A DNA stretch of 64,000 nucleotides from Tenodera sinensis (taxonomy: Eukaryota; Arthropoda; Insecta; Mantodea; Mantidae): positions 92,127,912 through 92,191,911 of the forward strand of contig CM060962.1 of NCBI GenBank assembly GCA_030765045.1. Reading direction: 5' to 3'. The notes under the pieces are model-generated. The model had not been told where the DNA came from. It saw only the letters and a list, made by a program, of their open reading frames with translations, and did no database searches. How positions within the stretch are numbered: the first letter of the stretch is position 1; the number at the start of each line of letters is the position of its first letter. Shown in pieces: positions 44,475 through 57,262 of this stretch. The position numbers and the translations under genes are program-made.

Positions 44475-44959
44475 GTAAATACTGCAAGCTGTAATCATCA
44501 GTTGGCACAGAATTGCTGGAATTCTGACCATGATGCCAACCCAACTAATGAACCTATGAAGTGTTTGTTTAGCTTACTTGCAATATGATACTTTTGCTTA
44601 TTCACAGCTCATCCTTGTACCATGTACAGACTGCATTGAAAGTGGACTGTGTCTTCTTGTATTTTAAAAGAGCAGTAATAGTAAATACAGTAAAAAGAAA
44701 AAATACTTCCCTGACAGGGCAAGAATTCTTCTTTGACGAGCTAGAAAAATTATTTAATGAGAGGGGGAAATGCCTCCATCACCCCGTTAATTCAAACCCT
44801 GATTTTAATGCAGTAAGACACTATGTTTGAAAACTAATTTGGTTCGCACACTTTAAGAGCTTGTTGTTCCTGTCTTAAACTTATGTGACTTTGCCCGCAA
44901 TTCATTATCTGATTATTGTGGCCCCATTATGAAAAGTTTGGCAAACCCTGTTTTAGGCA

Positions 44960-45737
44960 ATAGTAAAGAAATATATACCTTGTCCCACTCTTAGATGACA
45001 GTATGGAGTTAAATGGGATATATGTGTCTCTAGTGCATACAAGATGCCATTAGCCTTGTCCTTTTCTACCCTCGCGCTGTTGCCAGGTTCCTAATAGCAT
45101 AGCATAAATATTCAGTTGTTATAAATTTCAGGTTTGAACGCATTATCCTATGCAGAATTTTTTTCCCTATCAGGTTATATCCTTTTTAGGGTCATTATAC
45201 ATTTCTATAGGCCCATATTTCTTCAGAAAACATTTTTTTCAATAGAAGTACGATATGTGCTGTTTCTATACTCATCACGCACTAACAAACTAACTGCTAG
45301 AATGCATCTATATTTTGTTCTTAGGTACAGTAAACTATAGTGCTACTACCTGCCTACTTCGAATTCTCTATGTTTACTCAGTTAAGTGTTATAATTTTTT
45401 AAATTAAATGTTTTCGGAAAATTCTATATCTGTGCATTGCAAAAGTTACGCAGTGTGAAACCTTTTTGTTATTGAGTTTACATCAGGGAACCAGCGAGGA
45501 CAAATGTTGAGGAGGGTTGGAGAAAGTTTTTAAAATAAACCAAAAGGCCGTAACCTCTTTCTTTTATCCAGTAAGGTAAACAAAAGGTATTCAGCATATT
45601 CTCGCACCAGGCCTGACACAGACAATAGTATAAGGAGCAGCACTAGCATTAGTTCGAAAGAAGTCGTGCGTGTAACTGTGTGGAATCTATGAGCTGTTAT
45701 TGCGTTATTTGTTTAATATTTTCGTACATATTTGTAG
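44960..45737. other. Unassigned stretch
   Basis: No recognised feature. The last ~250 bases may be the 5' part of the IS630-like element. Confidence 0.4.
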
Positions 45738-46428
45738 TTATGGAGGGGGAAGCTAGGAAGACACGATATGTTGGTAAATTAAGAAGGAACGCCAAATAAT
45801 TATGAATGTGTTAGATTATTATTCAATAAAATGAGTGTTAGTAAAGCAGTAAAAGAAACAGCTAAGGCTATCGGGTGTTCAGAAGCAGTAGTGTATAGGA
45901 TTAAAAAGGAAGTAATGAAAGGACCTCTAAGAACGCCATCAAAAAAGAAAGCAAAAAGGGCGGGAAAATAAAAAAACCGCTAGGTTAACGCAATATGATG
46001 GAATAGTGCAAAGTGGAGTGCAGCGAATTGTTCATTCTTAACAGTCTGCAAATATTCCACCCACGCTGAATATATTGTCACAGGTCAACAGTGGTGAGAC
46101 GCTACCAAATTTCTCAAGGGCCACTCCTAGTCGGTTCTTACATGATTTGGGGTTCGAACATGAAAGAAGGGGTAACAAGTGCATATTAATAGAAAGAGAC
46201 GATACCATCAGATGGCGACATAAATATCTAAAAGACATAAAAAGGTTTAGGGACCAGGGGAAATCAATTGCTTATATAGACAAGTCGTTTGTAAATTCAG
46301 GTCATACAGTGACAAAAGCGTGCAGGGATACCAAAGTTATAAGTGCCCATCAAGCAGCAATTGAAGGACTAAGTACAGGACTCCGACCACCTCGGGGTCA
46401 CGCGTGGAGAAAGATTTACAACTAGTGC
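45738..46428 (+). pseudogene. IS630/Tc1-like transposase, N-terminal half
   Basis: The plus strand, with early frameshifts, reads MEGEARKTRYVGKLRRNAK, then SVSKAVKETAKAIGCSEAVV and YRIKKEVMKGPLRTPSKKK (helix-turn-helix), then an open frame 46075-46425: FLHDLGFEHERRG, IRWRHKYLKDIKRFRDQGK, SIAYIDKSFVNSGHTVTKAC and AAIEGLSTGLRPP. In the family the last block reads YxDETWVNxxHT: the catalytic Asp is present, but the following Glu is Lys. The second Asp and final acidic residue are missing because the gene ends at 46425. Confidence 0.65.
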
Positions 46429-46600
46429 ATGTTGCAGCACTGCGCTCCATTTAACGTGTACTGTCTTCTAAGGGTGGGATGCAATATAGAAGCTCCTAAC
46501 ATCAACAAATTACTTTCCAGTGAAGATACCTTTTCTTGTACTTTTCCTGCTGTATATTTTGTACATATAGTAAACCAAAAATTTACTAAGACATTGTGTA

Positions 46601-48008
46601 AGGTGAGTCAAAATAAAGGTAACAAATTGAATGTGTACTAATTCTGTTCTTTTTTATTCACAGATTGCCGTCTCATCATGCCACAATTAATTTAGAACAA
46701 TGTACATGAAACGTAGGATATTATCACTGCAGTTACAGAACCCGATGTGTAAATGGTTCATCATTGGCTTCCACATGCAAGTTTCGAAGAACATTCATTT
46801 ATGGGCACCACCAAAGAAAACCATACTACAGTGAGTGCAATCAACTGGTTCATTGCAGAATCATAATACAGGACGATCAGGATAACCACAAAGCATAAGT
46901 ACAAACATAAACACTGATCGAGTGTTGGAGAAGGTTCTCTGATCACGTAACGAGGTATTGTGTTACACATACATGCCAGAGTGCAAGCAAAAACCACTTC
47001 GCTCAGGGAAAGCGACTGTGTGGTATGCAGCTTCAAACCATGGCATTATTGGCCCCTATTTTATAGAGGATAACAGTAATAACATAATAACCATGACCTC
47101 TATGAAATACAAACAGTAAGTCAGAGGAGTTTCAAATAGACCTTTATCATCATCTCAAGCATTGGTGGTCCCTATGATTGAATGGGTATGTACACACTCC
47201 TGCATCACTAAAAAAACATCCATTATTTATTTAATCACCAAGTTATTCTGTATGTCCATGCAAGGCTAATCATATCCAATTATGGCAGGTTACAATACAT
47301 ATGTGTGCTGCATAACTTTCTTTTCAATACAAGTTGCAGCTTATACAGAGAGACCCAAAAACATCCAAACTGCTGTGCTGTGTTTTTCCACTGCACTCCC
47401 AGAAACACAATAACACAGCTGCTGTACTCGAGGTCATATGGATCACTTGTTTTTCTCTGCTCTGAAAATGCAATATTGAGCTGATGTGGCTGAGTTATTA
47501 CCAGTGTGCTTTATTATTTTGTCCTGTACTTAGTCACAAAGTGTATTATGGCTCAGTATTAGTTTTCCACTGCACAGCATGTATTTATGATTCATATGTG
47601 TTAACTCAGTCAGCTTGCCAAGTGAAAGCGCAATTTGCAAAAAGATTTCCAGGTGATCTGAGATTTTTATCTCTGGGGTAACTTAAAGCATAAAGTGTAA
47701 AGGCAAGCCTACACACCCTGGAAGAATTAAAATAAAATATTCACCAGGAAATTGCCAGTATTTCTAAACATGAACTACGGCGAGTGATGGATAGTTTCCT
47801 AAAGAGGTGCCCAAAATGTATGGACAATGACGGTGGCCAATTTCAGCATCTGCTTTAATAACAGTGGTAAGTAAAGCCCTTAAAAGTAGTTTTAAAAATG
47901 TTGTATGGTTTCATCCACGCTGTTCTATGACAGTGGCAGTCGGCAACAAGTGCCAAGGATGCGTACAGGCAAAACACAATGCCGCCGGTTCAGTCTTTTG
48001 GATCACCC
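46601..48008 (+). pseudogene. Mariner-like element, heavily decayed
   Basis: TA (46599-46600) precedes the left end aggtgagtcaaaataaagg. The right end, read inward from 48008, is gggtgatccaaaagactg, a similar inverted terminus. Coding traces, plus strand: APPKKTI and INWFIAES (helix-turn-helix region, 46800-46860), PLRSGKATVWYAASNHGIIG and PYFIEDN (46995-47060, catalytic-domain start), then a long decayed gap and the C-terminal LHTLEELK, IASISKHELRRVMDS-like and VMDSFLKRCPKCMDNDG-like blocks at 47710-47850 in mixed frames. The fragment at 28790-29090 is a relative. Confidence 0.65.
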
Positions 48009-48106
48009 GTTAGTTTAATACGTAATACCATGTACATGAATTGCATCCAAATCAATGCACCATTCCAAGCTCACATTATTATGTAATTAAAGTTTATGGT
48101 TATCAG

Positions 48107-49141
48107 CAGGGCCATGAAGTTGAGGAAATATCTTTTTTTTTTCCCTGGTGTTCAAAGGCGACATAATATGTTCATCATGGGCCAGAAAATAATTTGATTT
48201 ATTTTCTGGCCTTTTTGACACCTTTTTGTTTAAATGTCCTTTTCTAGCCTTTTCTTTCATTTAACAATGTTTTTTACAACTTAACCTTCTTTTGACTATC
48301 TTTTTCCTATCCAACGGTGTCTAATCTCAATTTTCCAATTTCTTTTAACTAACATGCACTGCTAAGATTAGATACAACAGGTAGTTCAGAGAACCATTTT
48401 TATTGTATTCACACAATTAGCACCAGCAGAGAAAATGTATATGTCCTGCAAGAAACTACTGAACCTTCTTTAAATATCCCCTTACTTCTAACCAGCACTG
48501 TGACAATGACCTTGACCAGAGGGTAGGAGTGGATAGGTTGTGTTCACTTTGTTTGACTGAAATTTCACAGCTTTTGGAAGAAATCCTGACTGTATATATG
48601 CCTAACACTAAGTCTAGTAAAACTTTCTTGCAACAACTACAAGTAGTACCTGAATTAGAAGCGGAGGTATTTTCTCCTGATGGAAGCATTCTTTTCTGCA
48701 AATACTGTGAGGTGAAAGTTAGTGCTAAAAAGTGGTTGTGTCAAGCAGCATATTGAGCATGAGAAACATTCGAGAGCAGCCTCCTGGACTGCAGAGAAAA
48801 GAAAATCATACAGTGCCAGTGAATGGTTTAAGCTGTCTCCACTTTACACAGGCCTTTGTACTGCCCTACTGTGAATATTCCATTAGCAAACATGTCTATT
48901 TCAATATTGGTTCCCAAATCATAAGCATTTCTTTAATGTAATTTTTGTGACTCTGTATATTGTATACCATTAGAATGCATTTTCAAACATATGCATTCGA
49001 TATGTGATTGAAACTGAAATTATTAATATGGACCATCCTTGTGTGTCCTTTTATCCAGTTTTTAGGTCCTTTTCTCAATATTTTTATGTATTTTAAAGTT
49101 CTTTTTAAGCCAATTTATGGGTCTTCAACTTCCTAGCCCTA
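48107..49141 (+). mobile_element. Complete CGGBP1-like hAT, non-autonomous, perfect target duplication
   Basis: Left end cagggccatgaagttgagg at 48107; right end cttcaacttcctagcccta to 49141. The 8-base duplication gttatcag is present on both sides (48099-48106 and 49142-49149). 1035 bases long, against several kb for an intact relative. It is useful as the boundary reference for the hAT at 1-741. Confidence 0.92.
48529..48870 (+). pseudogene. hAT transposase N-terminus with BED-type zinc finger
   Basis: The frame at 48529-48756 encodes VPELEAEVFSPDGSILFCKY and CEVKVSAKK. A frameshift near 48735 leads to CVKQHIEHEKHSRAAS. Joined across frames, the two cysteines (FCKYC) and the His pair (HIEHEKH) form a BED-like zinc finger, the DNA-binding start of this transposase family. 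The catalytic and dimerisation parts are deleted. Confidence 0.75.
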
Positions 49142-49149
49142 GTTATCAG

Positions 49150-50994
49150 TGTAGGAAGAGGAGCATACGAGGGAAAAAATAATAGATGAATAAACAGAAT
49201 AAACCCAGACTTCACATCTATTTCCATGCCTAATATGAGTTTCATTAAAAAAAAGCTGGTGTAATAATTTGAATCTGCAGTAATGCACTTTCAACTTATG
49301 AAGCTATCTTACATGTGCTTTATGCAACTTAGTTACCACAATGTTTGAGCGAGGTAGGACAGTTAACACCCTGTGCTGCACCTCTTCCTGGTATACATGC
49401 AATATAATGATTATTTTTTACGCTTGTTGCAATTTTTGAGTGTCTAGATTCTAATATAGCACACCACGCAATGCAAGCACACGTATGTGCATGCACGCAC
49501 ACACACTTACACACATGTACAACACTTAATTACCAGAATACCTCTACAATTCTCTCCCCTAATAACTGTTTGCACCACATTTCCCACGTAGATCTTCAAA
49601 TTTTTAATGGCCATAGCTGAAGAAAGTTAAATCAATGTCTTCAAGTTGAAATGTTCAACTAGGAAAAATGTAAGTATAGCAAATAAAGTGTGCAATATTA
49701 TGTGTGACAGCTGTACCCTTAAATACATATCATGTTTACCCATTACAAGTTTATTACAAGTCTGTGATAGTCCATAATAATTATCCATCATAGACTTTCA
49801 TTTCACAGCAGCAGTAATAAGAAACATTTTGTACTGCTAACTTGGGTGATTATTACTTCTTTTAATCCTAGTGTTCTGTAAATATTTATCAAAGCTTATT
49901 GAAAAAAAATTTAGCTAAAACTAATTCAAGGAAAATAGGTAATGTAATATTGAATTTGCTTATGTAACATCTATTTAACGTCATGTGTATAAATAAGTAG
50001 TTTTTAGCCATTAAAATGAAGAACAATGGACACAGAAAATTGGAACTTCTTTTTAAAGTAGCTGTTTTTTAAAATAACATAGCTTGTACTCTCCTAGTGT
50101 GAAGTCCTAACATTTCATATATCTATATTTAAAAACATCTGTCACATTAAGGAATCCATTTTGCTCTGCAAAAGCTGATCTTATATTTTCAAAGGAAAAT
50201 AATTTACTGGCTATATTTAGTTAAGAGGATTACAAGGATGAATTACAGGGGAAATAACTGAAGATCAGTCACCCCTCATACACAGTTTATTTTGTCAATC
50301 ATTTACCTATCACAGAGCTACTATGTCTTGAATACAATCCTATGTGACTGTATGAGTTAATTTTCTCAACAAGGCAGAGAATGAAAGCTATTTAGCAAAG
50401 TTTTCCTCTGTGCTCAGCAATATATGCTATGCACATAAACTAATGGAAGGATGTTATTTGAAACCACTTATCTATATGTAGTAATATAAAATAGTCCATT
50501 TTTATCATTTGTAGCTTCTCTTAATGTTTAGCCACTCAGTTTCTTTTATGAGCAGCTTTAGTTAAATTTTACTCTGTATTAAGTATGTGTTTTACAGTAC
50601 ATCAAGTTAAACTTATAATAACCTTAATACTTTCAAGGAGTGCCTGTAATTGACATTCCTGAAAATGAGACTGCTTTGTCGCTGGCTTGATACAAATGTG
50701 CAAAAGGGTTGTTAAACCGAGAGAAGAGGATGGGTTATCTCATTGTCTGATAAAAGCAGCATATAAAATTTACACACAAAGAACAATATCTCTGAAAGTA
50801 CTGCAAATCTGCATCTTAAATTCCAACAGAGAGGATGAATATTGCCAACGTACATTTTAGTACATGTACTACTAACATCTTCCAAGGCATTTCCTTTATG
50901 CTAATTTACGAGATTTCATGGCATCAGTCTTCATTTACGTGCATGTTGGACATAACTTGATGTTCATTCTAACTTTGGTAGTAAACTGATTTTC
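49150..50994. other. Unassigned AT-rich intron sequence
   Basis: Contains a CA-rich patch at 49480-49520. No repeat copy from elsewhere in the window and no exon-like frame was seen; it may be old unique intron. Confidence 0.5.
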
Positions 50995-51005
50995 TTTACA
51001 ACCAC

Positions 51006-51056
51006 CCGCCTGCGGTGCCGTAGTAGTAAAAGCGGGCGTTAAACACTACAACAACA
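51006..51056 (+). mobile_element. 51-base SINE family B tail insertion
   Basis: Only the last ~51 bases of family B (gtagtagtaaaagcgggcgt, taaacactacaacaaca) are present, flanked by the perfect 11-base duplication tttacaaccac (50995-51005 and 51057-51067). Confidence 0.92.
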
Positions 51057-51094
51057 TTTACAACCACATGGAATCATCACTATTCAGTTCTCCT

Positions 51095-52029
51095 CAGGGT
51101 TGCCAACACATATGATAATCATGGGGGTATGCGATAATTTTAATCTTTGTACACATGGTTGCCAACCCATATGATAATTATGGGGGTGTACGATAGTTTG
51201 AATGTATGATAGTTCGATACCGGCAAAATATTTTCACTGGTTTGTCACACTAGAGAAATGAAATTAATTATTACAAATAGCGACACCACTTTTGCCCGCA
51301 TAGCCTGTCTCCACCCCTCTAAGGCAACCGTTTGATACCCTACTAAGCCTCCTACCCTTTATACTCTTGTTGCCAATGTGCCCAGAACTGGTAATCGCAA
51401 TGAAGAAGGCACTGTTCAGAAAATTGATGATCAATGGAGAAAACTCGGAATAAGCGATATTCCGTGTGAAATAAAGAACATGCTTGAACCTGACAGTTTC
51501 TGGAGTGCCATTAAACACATGTCACTTGGTGGAAATACTGATTTCAAAGAACTAGCAGCCTTTGCATTATCAGTGATTTCTTTGCCCCACAGAAGCGCTT
51601 CTTGTGAAAGAGTTTTTTCTAAACTGGGTTTAATAAAAACCAAAATTAGAAACAGATTGGCGCTAGATATGGTAAATGAACTTATTCTGTCTCAGCTTAT
51701 GCAAGAATGTGGTAGATCCGAAAATCTGCAAGTCACTGAGAAGTTGTTAAGGCTTATGTCAACAACAAATCTGTATAATGCTGCAACGTTTAAGAAAGAT
51801 TCAGATTAATAGTGCGAGAAACATAAGTGCTAAAGTTGTAATACTGATTGAGGTCATCAATCTTGTAAGTGGATAAAATAAACATCATTAATATTACATT
51901 TTCATAAGTGTTATACTGATATTTTTATTGCTGTAGCACTTGGTTTATGATGTATGATAATTTTGAATCCAAATCTATAATTTTGAGTGGCTGGTACAAT
52001 AATTTCACTTCTAAATGTTGGCAACCCTG
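51095..52029 (+). mobile_element. hAT element, internally deleted, perfect target duplication
   Basis: Inverted ends cagggttgccaacacat (51095) and, on the opposite strand, cagggttgccaacattta (52029). The 8-base duplication gttctcct is on both sides (51087-51094 and 52030-52037). The left ~50 bases (gttgccaacacatatgataa) are repeated once at 51150-51200. Confidence 0.93.
51378..51809 (+). pseudogene. hAT transposase C-terminal domain, open frame
   Basis: A 143-codon open frame: DDQWRKLGISDIPCEIKN, DFKELAAFALSVISLPHRSA and SCERVFSKLGLIKTKIRNRL. This is the hAT dimerisation domain (usual LSLPHSNAxxERVFSxxxxIKTKxRNRL). It is intact as far as it goes, but the zinc finger and catalytic core are deleted, so the element needs a transposase from elsewhere. 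The start codon is likely just the first Met in a truncated frame. Confidence 0.8.
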
Positions 52030-52583
52030 GTTCTCCTCATCATAACACGAGCACATACTGCTCTTTAGTGACAGTTTTACTTACATTTCTGACAGTATGT
52101 TAAAAGAGCAAATCTTCAAGTTTGAATGAAAACGATAGGGGATTTCCAAATATCATTAAACTCAAAATTTGGGTTTCCAAGGGTAAAACACATTGCCTTG
52201 GCCTGAAATGGTATCAGAAGTCTCTGAATCTTTGAAAAAGTTTCTTTAAAATATTCAGAACAATTTTATTAGTAAAATACAGATTTAGCACATACTGTCC
52301 AAATCACGCTTAATGTAAGTCTTGCAGAAACATGAGCTTAAAAAAGCAAAAAATGTACAATGTCAAAGAAAGTACTTCTAGGACATACTATTCAAAGAAG
52401 GGAGTGAGACAACTACAGCTGCAAAGTCTGCTTTTTCCACTCCAAATGTGGGGATAGTTCCGAAGATGCTACAACTTAAGACACTGCTAGGATTCTGTCG
52501 AGCGCTGTGTCAAAGACTTTTTGCTGATAAAGATCATATAAACACATATGTATAACAAAGTGCAAAAATATTTTTAAAGGTGA

Positions 52584-52584
52584 C

Positions 52585-52637
<53 letters not shown>

Positions 52638-52691
52638 CAACAATAATACCAATAATAATGATAATAATAATAATAACAATAATAATATAAT
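52584..52691. repeat. (AAT)n microsatellite
   Basis: About 35 AAT-type units with a few AAC/AAG variants in the second half. Confidence 0.98.
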
Positions 52692-53386
52692 AATCATCAT
52701 TATGGGTTTCAATAATTATTACTCTGTGATTCTGACACTAAAGAAAGGATGTAAATGATTCTGAGAAAAGTTTTAATTGTTTAACTTTACTTTAAAAAAT
52801 TAATAACAAAATTCCAAACTGTATTCATTTTCTTAAAGAAAAATGTATTCAAAATGATCTCTCCACCACTATTGTTTCAGCATTAGAGTGCCTACATGAT
52901 CTAGAGTGCAGAGATGTCAACTACTATATCCTTTTATGGTGTTCATTGGAAAATGTTGCCCATGTCATCAGCTATTGGGGTCAACTGTACTTTGTCTACT
53001 AGGACAAACTTTAGTTCAATATTTTTATACAGCGTTCATAAAATTCATATTTATTCATATTTACAGAGATTCTACTTGTTTTAAAACAAAGCTATAACCA
53101 GCCACGTCATGTAATATGGTAGAAGATACCTGGTACAAGATTAGGGTTTTACCAGAGTTGATTTCTGTACCCTCTTTTTTCTTGTCATTTCAGATACTAA
53201 TGCAAATGACTACTAATTTTGGGCTTCACAGACATCAAGTATTGGTAAAATGTTAGCCAATTTTCTTCATAACTCTCGAGCAGGCCAGTAGTTGACGTTT
53301 CATCAGCACAACCGTGTTAAAAGTAACACTAAAGAAAGATCATGTTTTAATTTAATCCATTACCACTATTGTTATTGGTATTACTA

Positions 53387-53489
<103 letters not shown>

Positions 53490-54347
53490 AATCTACACCT
53501 ATACTATTTCAAAAGAAGAAAAGTTGTTCAATGTGACTTCATGTGGGGAGCGAGAGGACAAGTTTCTTATAACACAGTAAAATCTTAAGTTTAGTACGAA
53601 AACCAAAAATTATGATTCACTGCAATGCTCCAAGTACTAAGATTGTAATGCCAAAGCAAAATAACTCCTTAGATCCTTTACTTTTATGTAAAAAAACAAA
53701 AAAGGATCTCGTAGTGATTACAACACCAATTCGGCTGTATAGCAAAGAAACAATATTGTTCCATCAATATTGTTCCAATCCGCCCTTCATTTCAATATAA
53801 TTTATGCATACTGTTTCAAGGATGGGTCTGGAGCAGTAAGCTGATCTCCTGTATGTGACCATTCAACCATATTTTCCATTACACTACGAAAACTTCATAA
53901 AACAGCTTCCTCTATATAGCCTCCCTTGTTTTTATTAACTGATATTCCATTTGCTATTACATTAAGAAATTCATCACAGAATGATGGTGAACATTCTGCA
54001 GTAAATTAGATCATAAATACAAGTCAGCTTTATATATCATCATTTATGTGTAAATCACGAGTAAATATTAATGTGCCTTCTGGAAACTTTTCAATACTAA
54101 ACATTATTATATTTATAAACCAAGAAATGATTTTCAGTGTTTTTTGGCAGAAAAACTAAGCTAAACTGCTGCTTTTTTCAAGATGTAAAAAGTTCAAATT
54201 ATTACAACTAGGCAAGGTCTTTCATATTCCATCCGTACACTTTATTGCATGCTTTTTAATAGAATAAAGAGCTACAATATGGTAAAAGCATCCACTCAGT
54301 ATAGAGAGTACTTGTACCAGGAACACTGTGTGGAAAGCGTTATGAGA

Positions 54348-54585
54348 TGATTAAAAAAAAAATTATTATGTTGTTTAACGACGCTGTCAATTGCCAGGAT
54401 CACATTAGCGCCGCCGGTATGCCGGAATTTTGTCCCGCAGGAGTTCTTTTACATGCCAGCAAATCTACTGACATGGAGCTGTCGTTTTTAAGCACACTTA
54501 AAAACCATCGGCCTGGGCCGGGTTTGAATCCGCGACCTTGGGATCAGTAGGCCAGCGTCTAACCAACTGAGCCACCCAGACCGAC
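54348..54585 (-). mobile_element. SINE family A, copy 5, full-length, with target duplication
   Basis: The best-preserved copy. Minus-strand head ggtctgggtggctcagttgg, A and B boxes, body, tail gacagcgtcgttaaacaac, then a short A/T-rich 3' tract. It is flanked by gcgttatgaga (54337-54347) and gcgttaagaga (54586-54596). Confidence 0.93.
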
Positions 54586-54640
54586 GCGTTAAGAGAAGTC
54601 TGTAGATACACATGTGATATGCTTGTTTCTTAGTACTAGT

Positions 54641-54689
54641 GTTTTTTGTTGTCTAATGATGCTGACAATTGCCAGGATCACATCAACAT
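54641..54689 (-). mobile_element. 49-base SINE family A tail insertion
   Basis: Only the last ~45 bases of family A (tgatgtgatcctggcaattg, tcagcatcattagac) are present, flanked by the perfect 11-base duplication ttagtactagt (54630-54640 and 54690-54700). Confidence 0.92.
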
Positions 54690-54700
54690 TTAGTACTAGT

Positions 54701-56993
54701 ATAAAATAATATACAGATGCAATGAAATTCTTCCATAATACTCTGTGAATATGACAGAGAAGTTATTATGGTTGGAAAAAATTACCTTTAAATAATTTCC
54801 TATAAAAGCATGGGCACATATTATATTTCTGCTGCTAAATATAACATACAGATTTATCTTATGCATGAAGTTTCTCACGCAAGGCTTATGCCCACTTAAC
54901 AAAAGCAATGAGATGAAGCATCAGCCCCATGTATCCCACTTTGCTTTAGGAAGCCCCTAAGCATCTTGATTGAAGGCGGATTTCAAAGACAGCAAATTTC
55001 AGTAATGTTTTACTCATTATAAGGTAAGGGATAAGTTTGTGTACTCCAGAACTAATTATACAGTACTTCTTCAAAACTTAGTGTTAAAACTTAGCGCATA
55101 GACATTTGTGGCTATTGTCATTTGATACTTTAAATAACATTGTTTTTTCAGGATGTCTTCAAAACATTGGAATTAAAATATTGCAGTGCCAATAAACACA
55201 AAGGTTTTAATTATGAAAGCCATGCATGTTGCAAATTGGACGAAGAGACCCTTATTTGACTGTCAATTGATTTTTTTTCTAATCAACAATTAGGAACACT
55301 TTTAAGTAAATTGCCCAAGTATGACCAGAAAACAAGGCAAAGAACACATCTAGTTCTGGAATTTATTAAGAAAAAGCTGTAACTACTGAGATACAGATAT
55401 AAGATTAGATTCCCAAGATTTTTTTTAAATTACTGCACCCTGAAGTGTGCATCTTTAAAATGCCTGTTTAAAATTCTTAACCATAAACCCTAGCATGAGA
55501 AACACTCTCTAATAGTGCAAATTTATTACAAAGCTTGCATCTCATAGATATATCAAGAGGACAGTTTCACTGAGCTTATGGTTGTCCATGTTTGACATTT
55601 AAGCAGCTGAAAAGAGAAACAGCATAATTTATATGCACATTTTACAAGCTTATAAAGGTTTTTTTAAGCTTTATTCTTTGGTTCTTTTCCATCATTAAAT
55701 TTCATGGAAAGTGAATTCTACAAACATTAAAGACTCTGTTGCTTATTCATGCCTAGTCTTTCTTTAGGCTGAACTACGCTAGTGTTACCAGCACTCTGAG
55801 TTACTCGTTTTCTCTACAAATTAATATAATTACCTGATCTGTTAAAGGCTACATGCATACAAATCGACATTTGTAAATTTTGTGGTTGGGCTTCTATGTT
55901 ATAAGAAAGCCTCTAAAGCTCACCAGATACAGATATTCTAACTGAAGCTTTTATGAGGAAAGGATGCTAATTAACTTTGTGCAATTTGATATTTAATTTG
56001 AAAAAGAAGAAAACCTCTAATTCCCATATAAAATTGCAACATTAAAAATATAGTATTAGCAGGAAAATTGTTATATTCAACAGGTACTTACCTGCATATA
56101 AAGTTTGTGTAAAAAAGGTAAACTAGCCAAAGGCTTTGCCGCATTAGTTGTATTTATACCCATAACCACCATCGAATTTTAAAATCACTGCAGCAATGGC
56201 ACTTAGCACTTAATCACAAAATTCACAGATTTCTAAAAACAAATCTACATTGCTAACAATCTATGAATCTCTAGGCATAATGCTGAATTAATTTCTCATA
56301 GCCTTGCAATTTTTAAAATAAGTTTATAAATTATGATGAACCAAATTACTGAGAAGTTAAAACACCAATATTTTGTATCCACTCTAGACTGTCTAGCACC
56401 TATATGTGATGTCAAAAACTGGCTCAGGTTTTCATCAATAAGCATGTATTGATGGATCAAGAACGAACAAACACATTATGAGATGTAAACCTTGCAACCA
56501 GTTTTAAATAAGAAACCTCTATTTTTAACACAATGCCTTGTTAAAATACCACTATCCTTGCAAAGCATTACGTTGACACCTGTCCCTATTAACAAGGTAA
56601 TTTATCATCAGCTTCTAATATTAGACTCAGAATTTATCCCAGGTCCTTACAGCATTAGTAAACCATTTAGATTTAGCAGTGCACTACATATAAAATCATA
56701 TACATATTTAAAATAAAAGGATTTGCCATTTTCTTGTTCTTGTTCGTGTATGTAGCTTTCCAACACCCCATCTAAATTTCATTTTCAAGCTCTCGCTGAC
56801 AGTCTTAAGCTCGTTACACCTTAACTTTCAACTATGAGTTCAATACCTAATGTTAGCTTGGTGTTCTGGGTTAATCATACTTTATGATCACCCTCATCCA
56901 GAATAACTGCAATTTAGCTTGCACTTATAATTTTTACTTTCTTCTCTGCTTCATTTGAAACAGAAAGATAAAAAAAATCAATACTATGCGTGA
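54701..56993. other. Unassigned AT-rich intron sequence
   Basis: No feature recognised; it appears single-copy within the window. Confidence 0.5.
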
Positions 56994-57262
56994 TCCTCTG
57001 TGGTCTAGGCATAACATGCTAGTCTCTGGTTCCTGAGGTCATGGGTTCAAACCCGGTGGAGAGCAATGGACTTTTCTGGGCACAAAAATCCTTAGCATAG
57101 CTTCCTTCAGAACGGAACAAAAACTGGTAATCCTCTGTCACAGATCCAGAACACACAACAGAACCTTAAACCTGATAAAGAGGCTTCTGACTAAAATTAA
57201 GCAGTTTCCAAGCCCAATACAGAATGGGATGCCAAGAACCATTGCAATTGTAAGGCATACTT
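56994..57262 (+). mobile_element. tRNA-related SINE, family F
   Basis: A degenerate A box (tggtctaggcat, 57001) and a good B box (gggttcaaacccg, 57042) at tRNA-like spacing, followed by ~200 bases of unfamiliar body (cttagcatagcttccttcag, atgggatgccaagaacc). It is the only copy in the window, so family status is inferred. Confidence 0.6.

Larger units (their letters stand above)
43069..44950 (-). mobile_element. hAT-type element with CAGGGTTTGCCAAAC ends
   Basis: Ends tagggtttgccaaact (43069) and, on the opposite strand, cagggtttgccaaact (44950 downward). The candidate 8-base flanks ttctagat and ttttaggc agree only partly. A SINE (43088) sits just inside the left end. A minus-strand frame at 44367-44167 begins MFACMDKFVTRKGKV, an N-terminus common in hAT transposases; later domains were not recognised, so it is an internally deleted copy. 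Confidence 0.65.

Noticed and set aside
56994..57262. Functional tRNA at 57001-57070
   Set aside because: The A box is degenerate and no cloverleaf closes.
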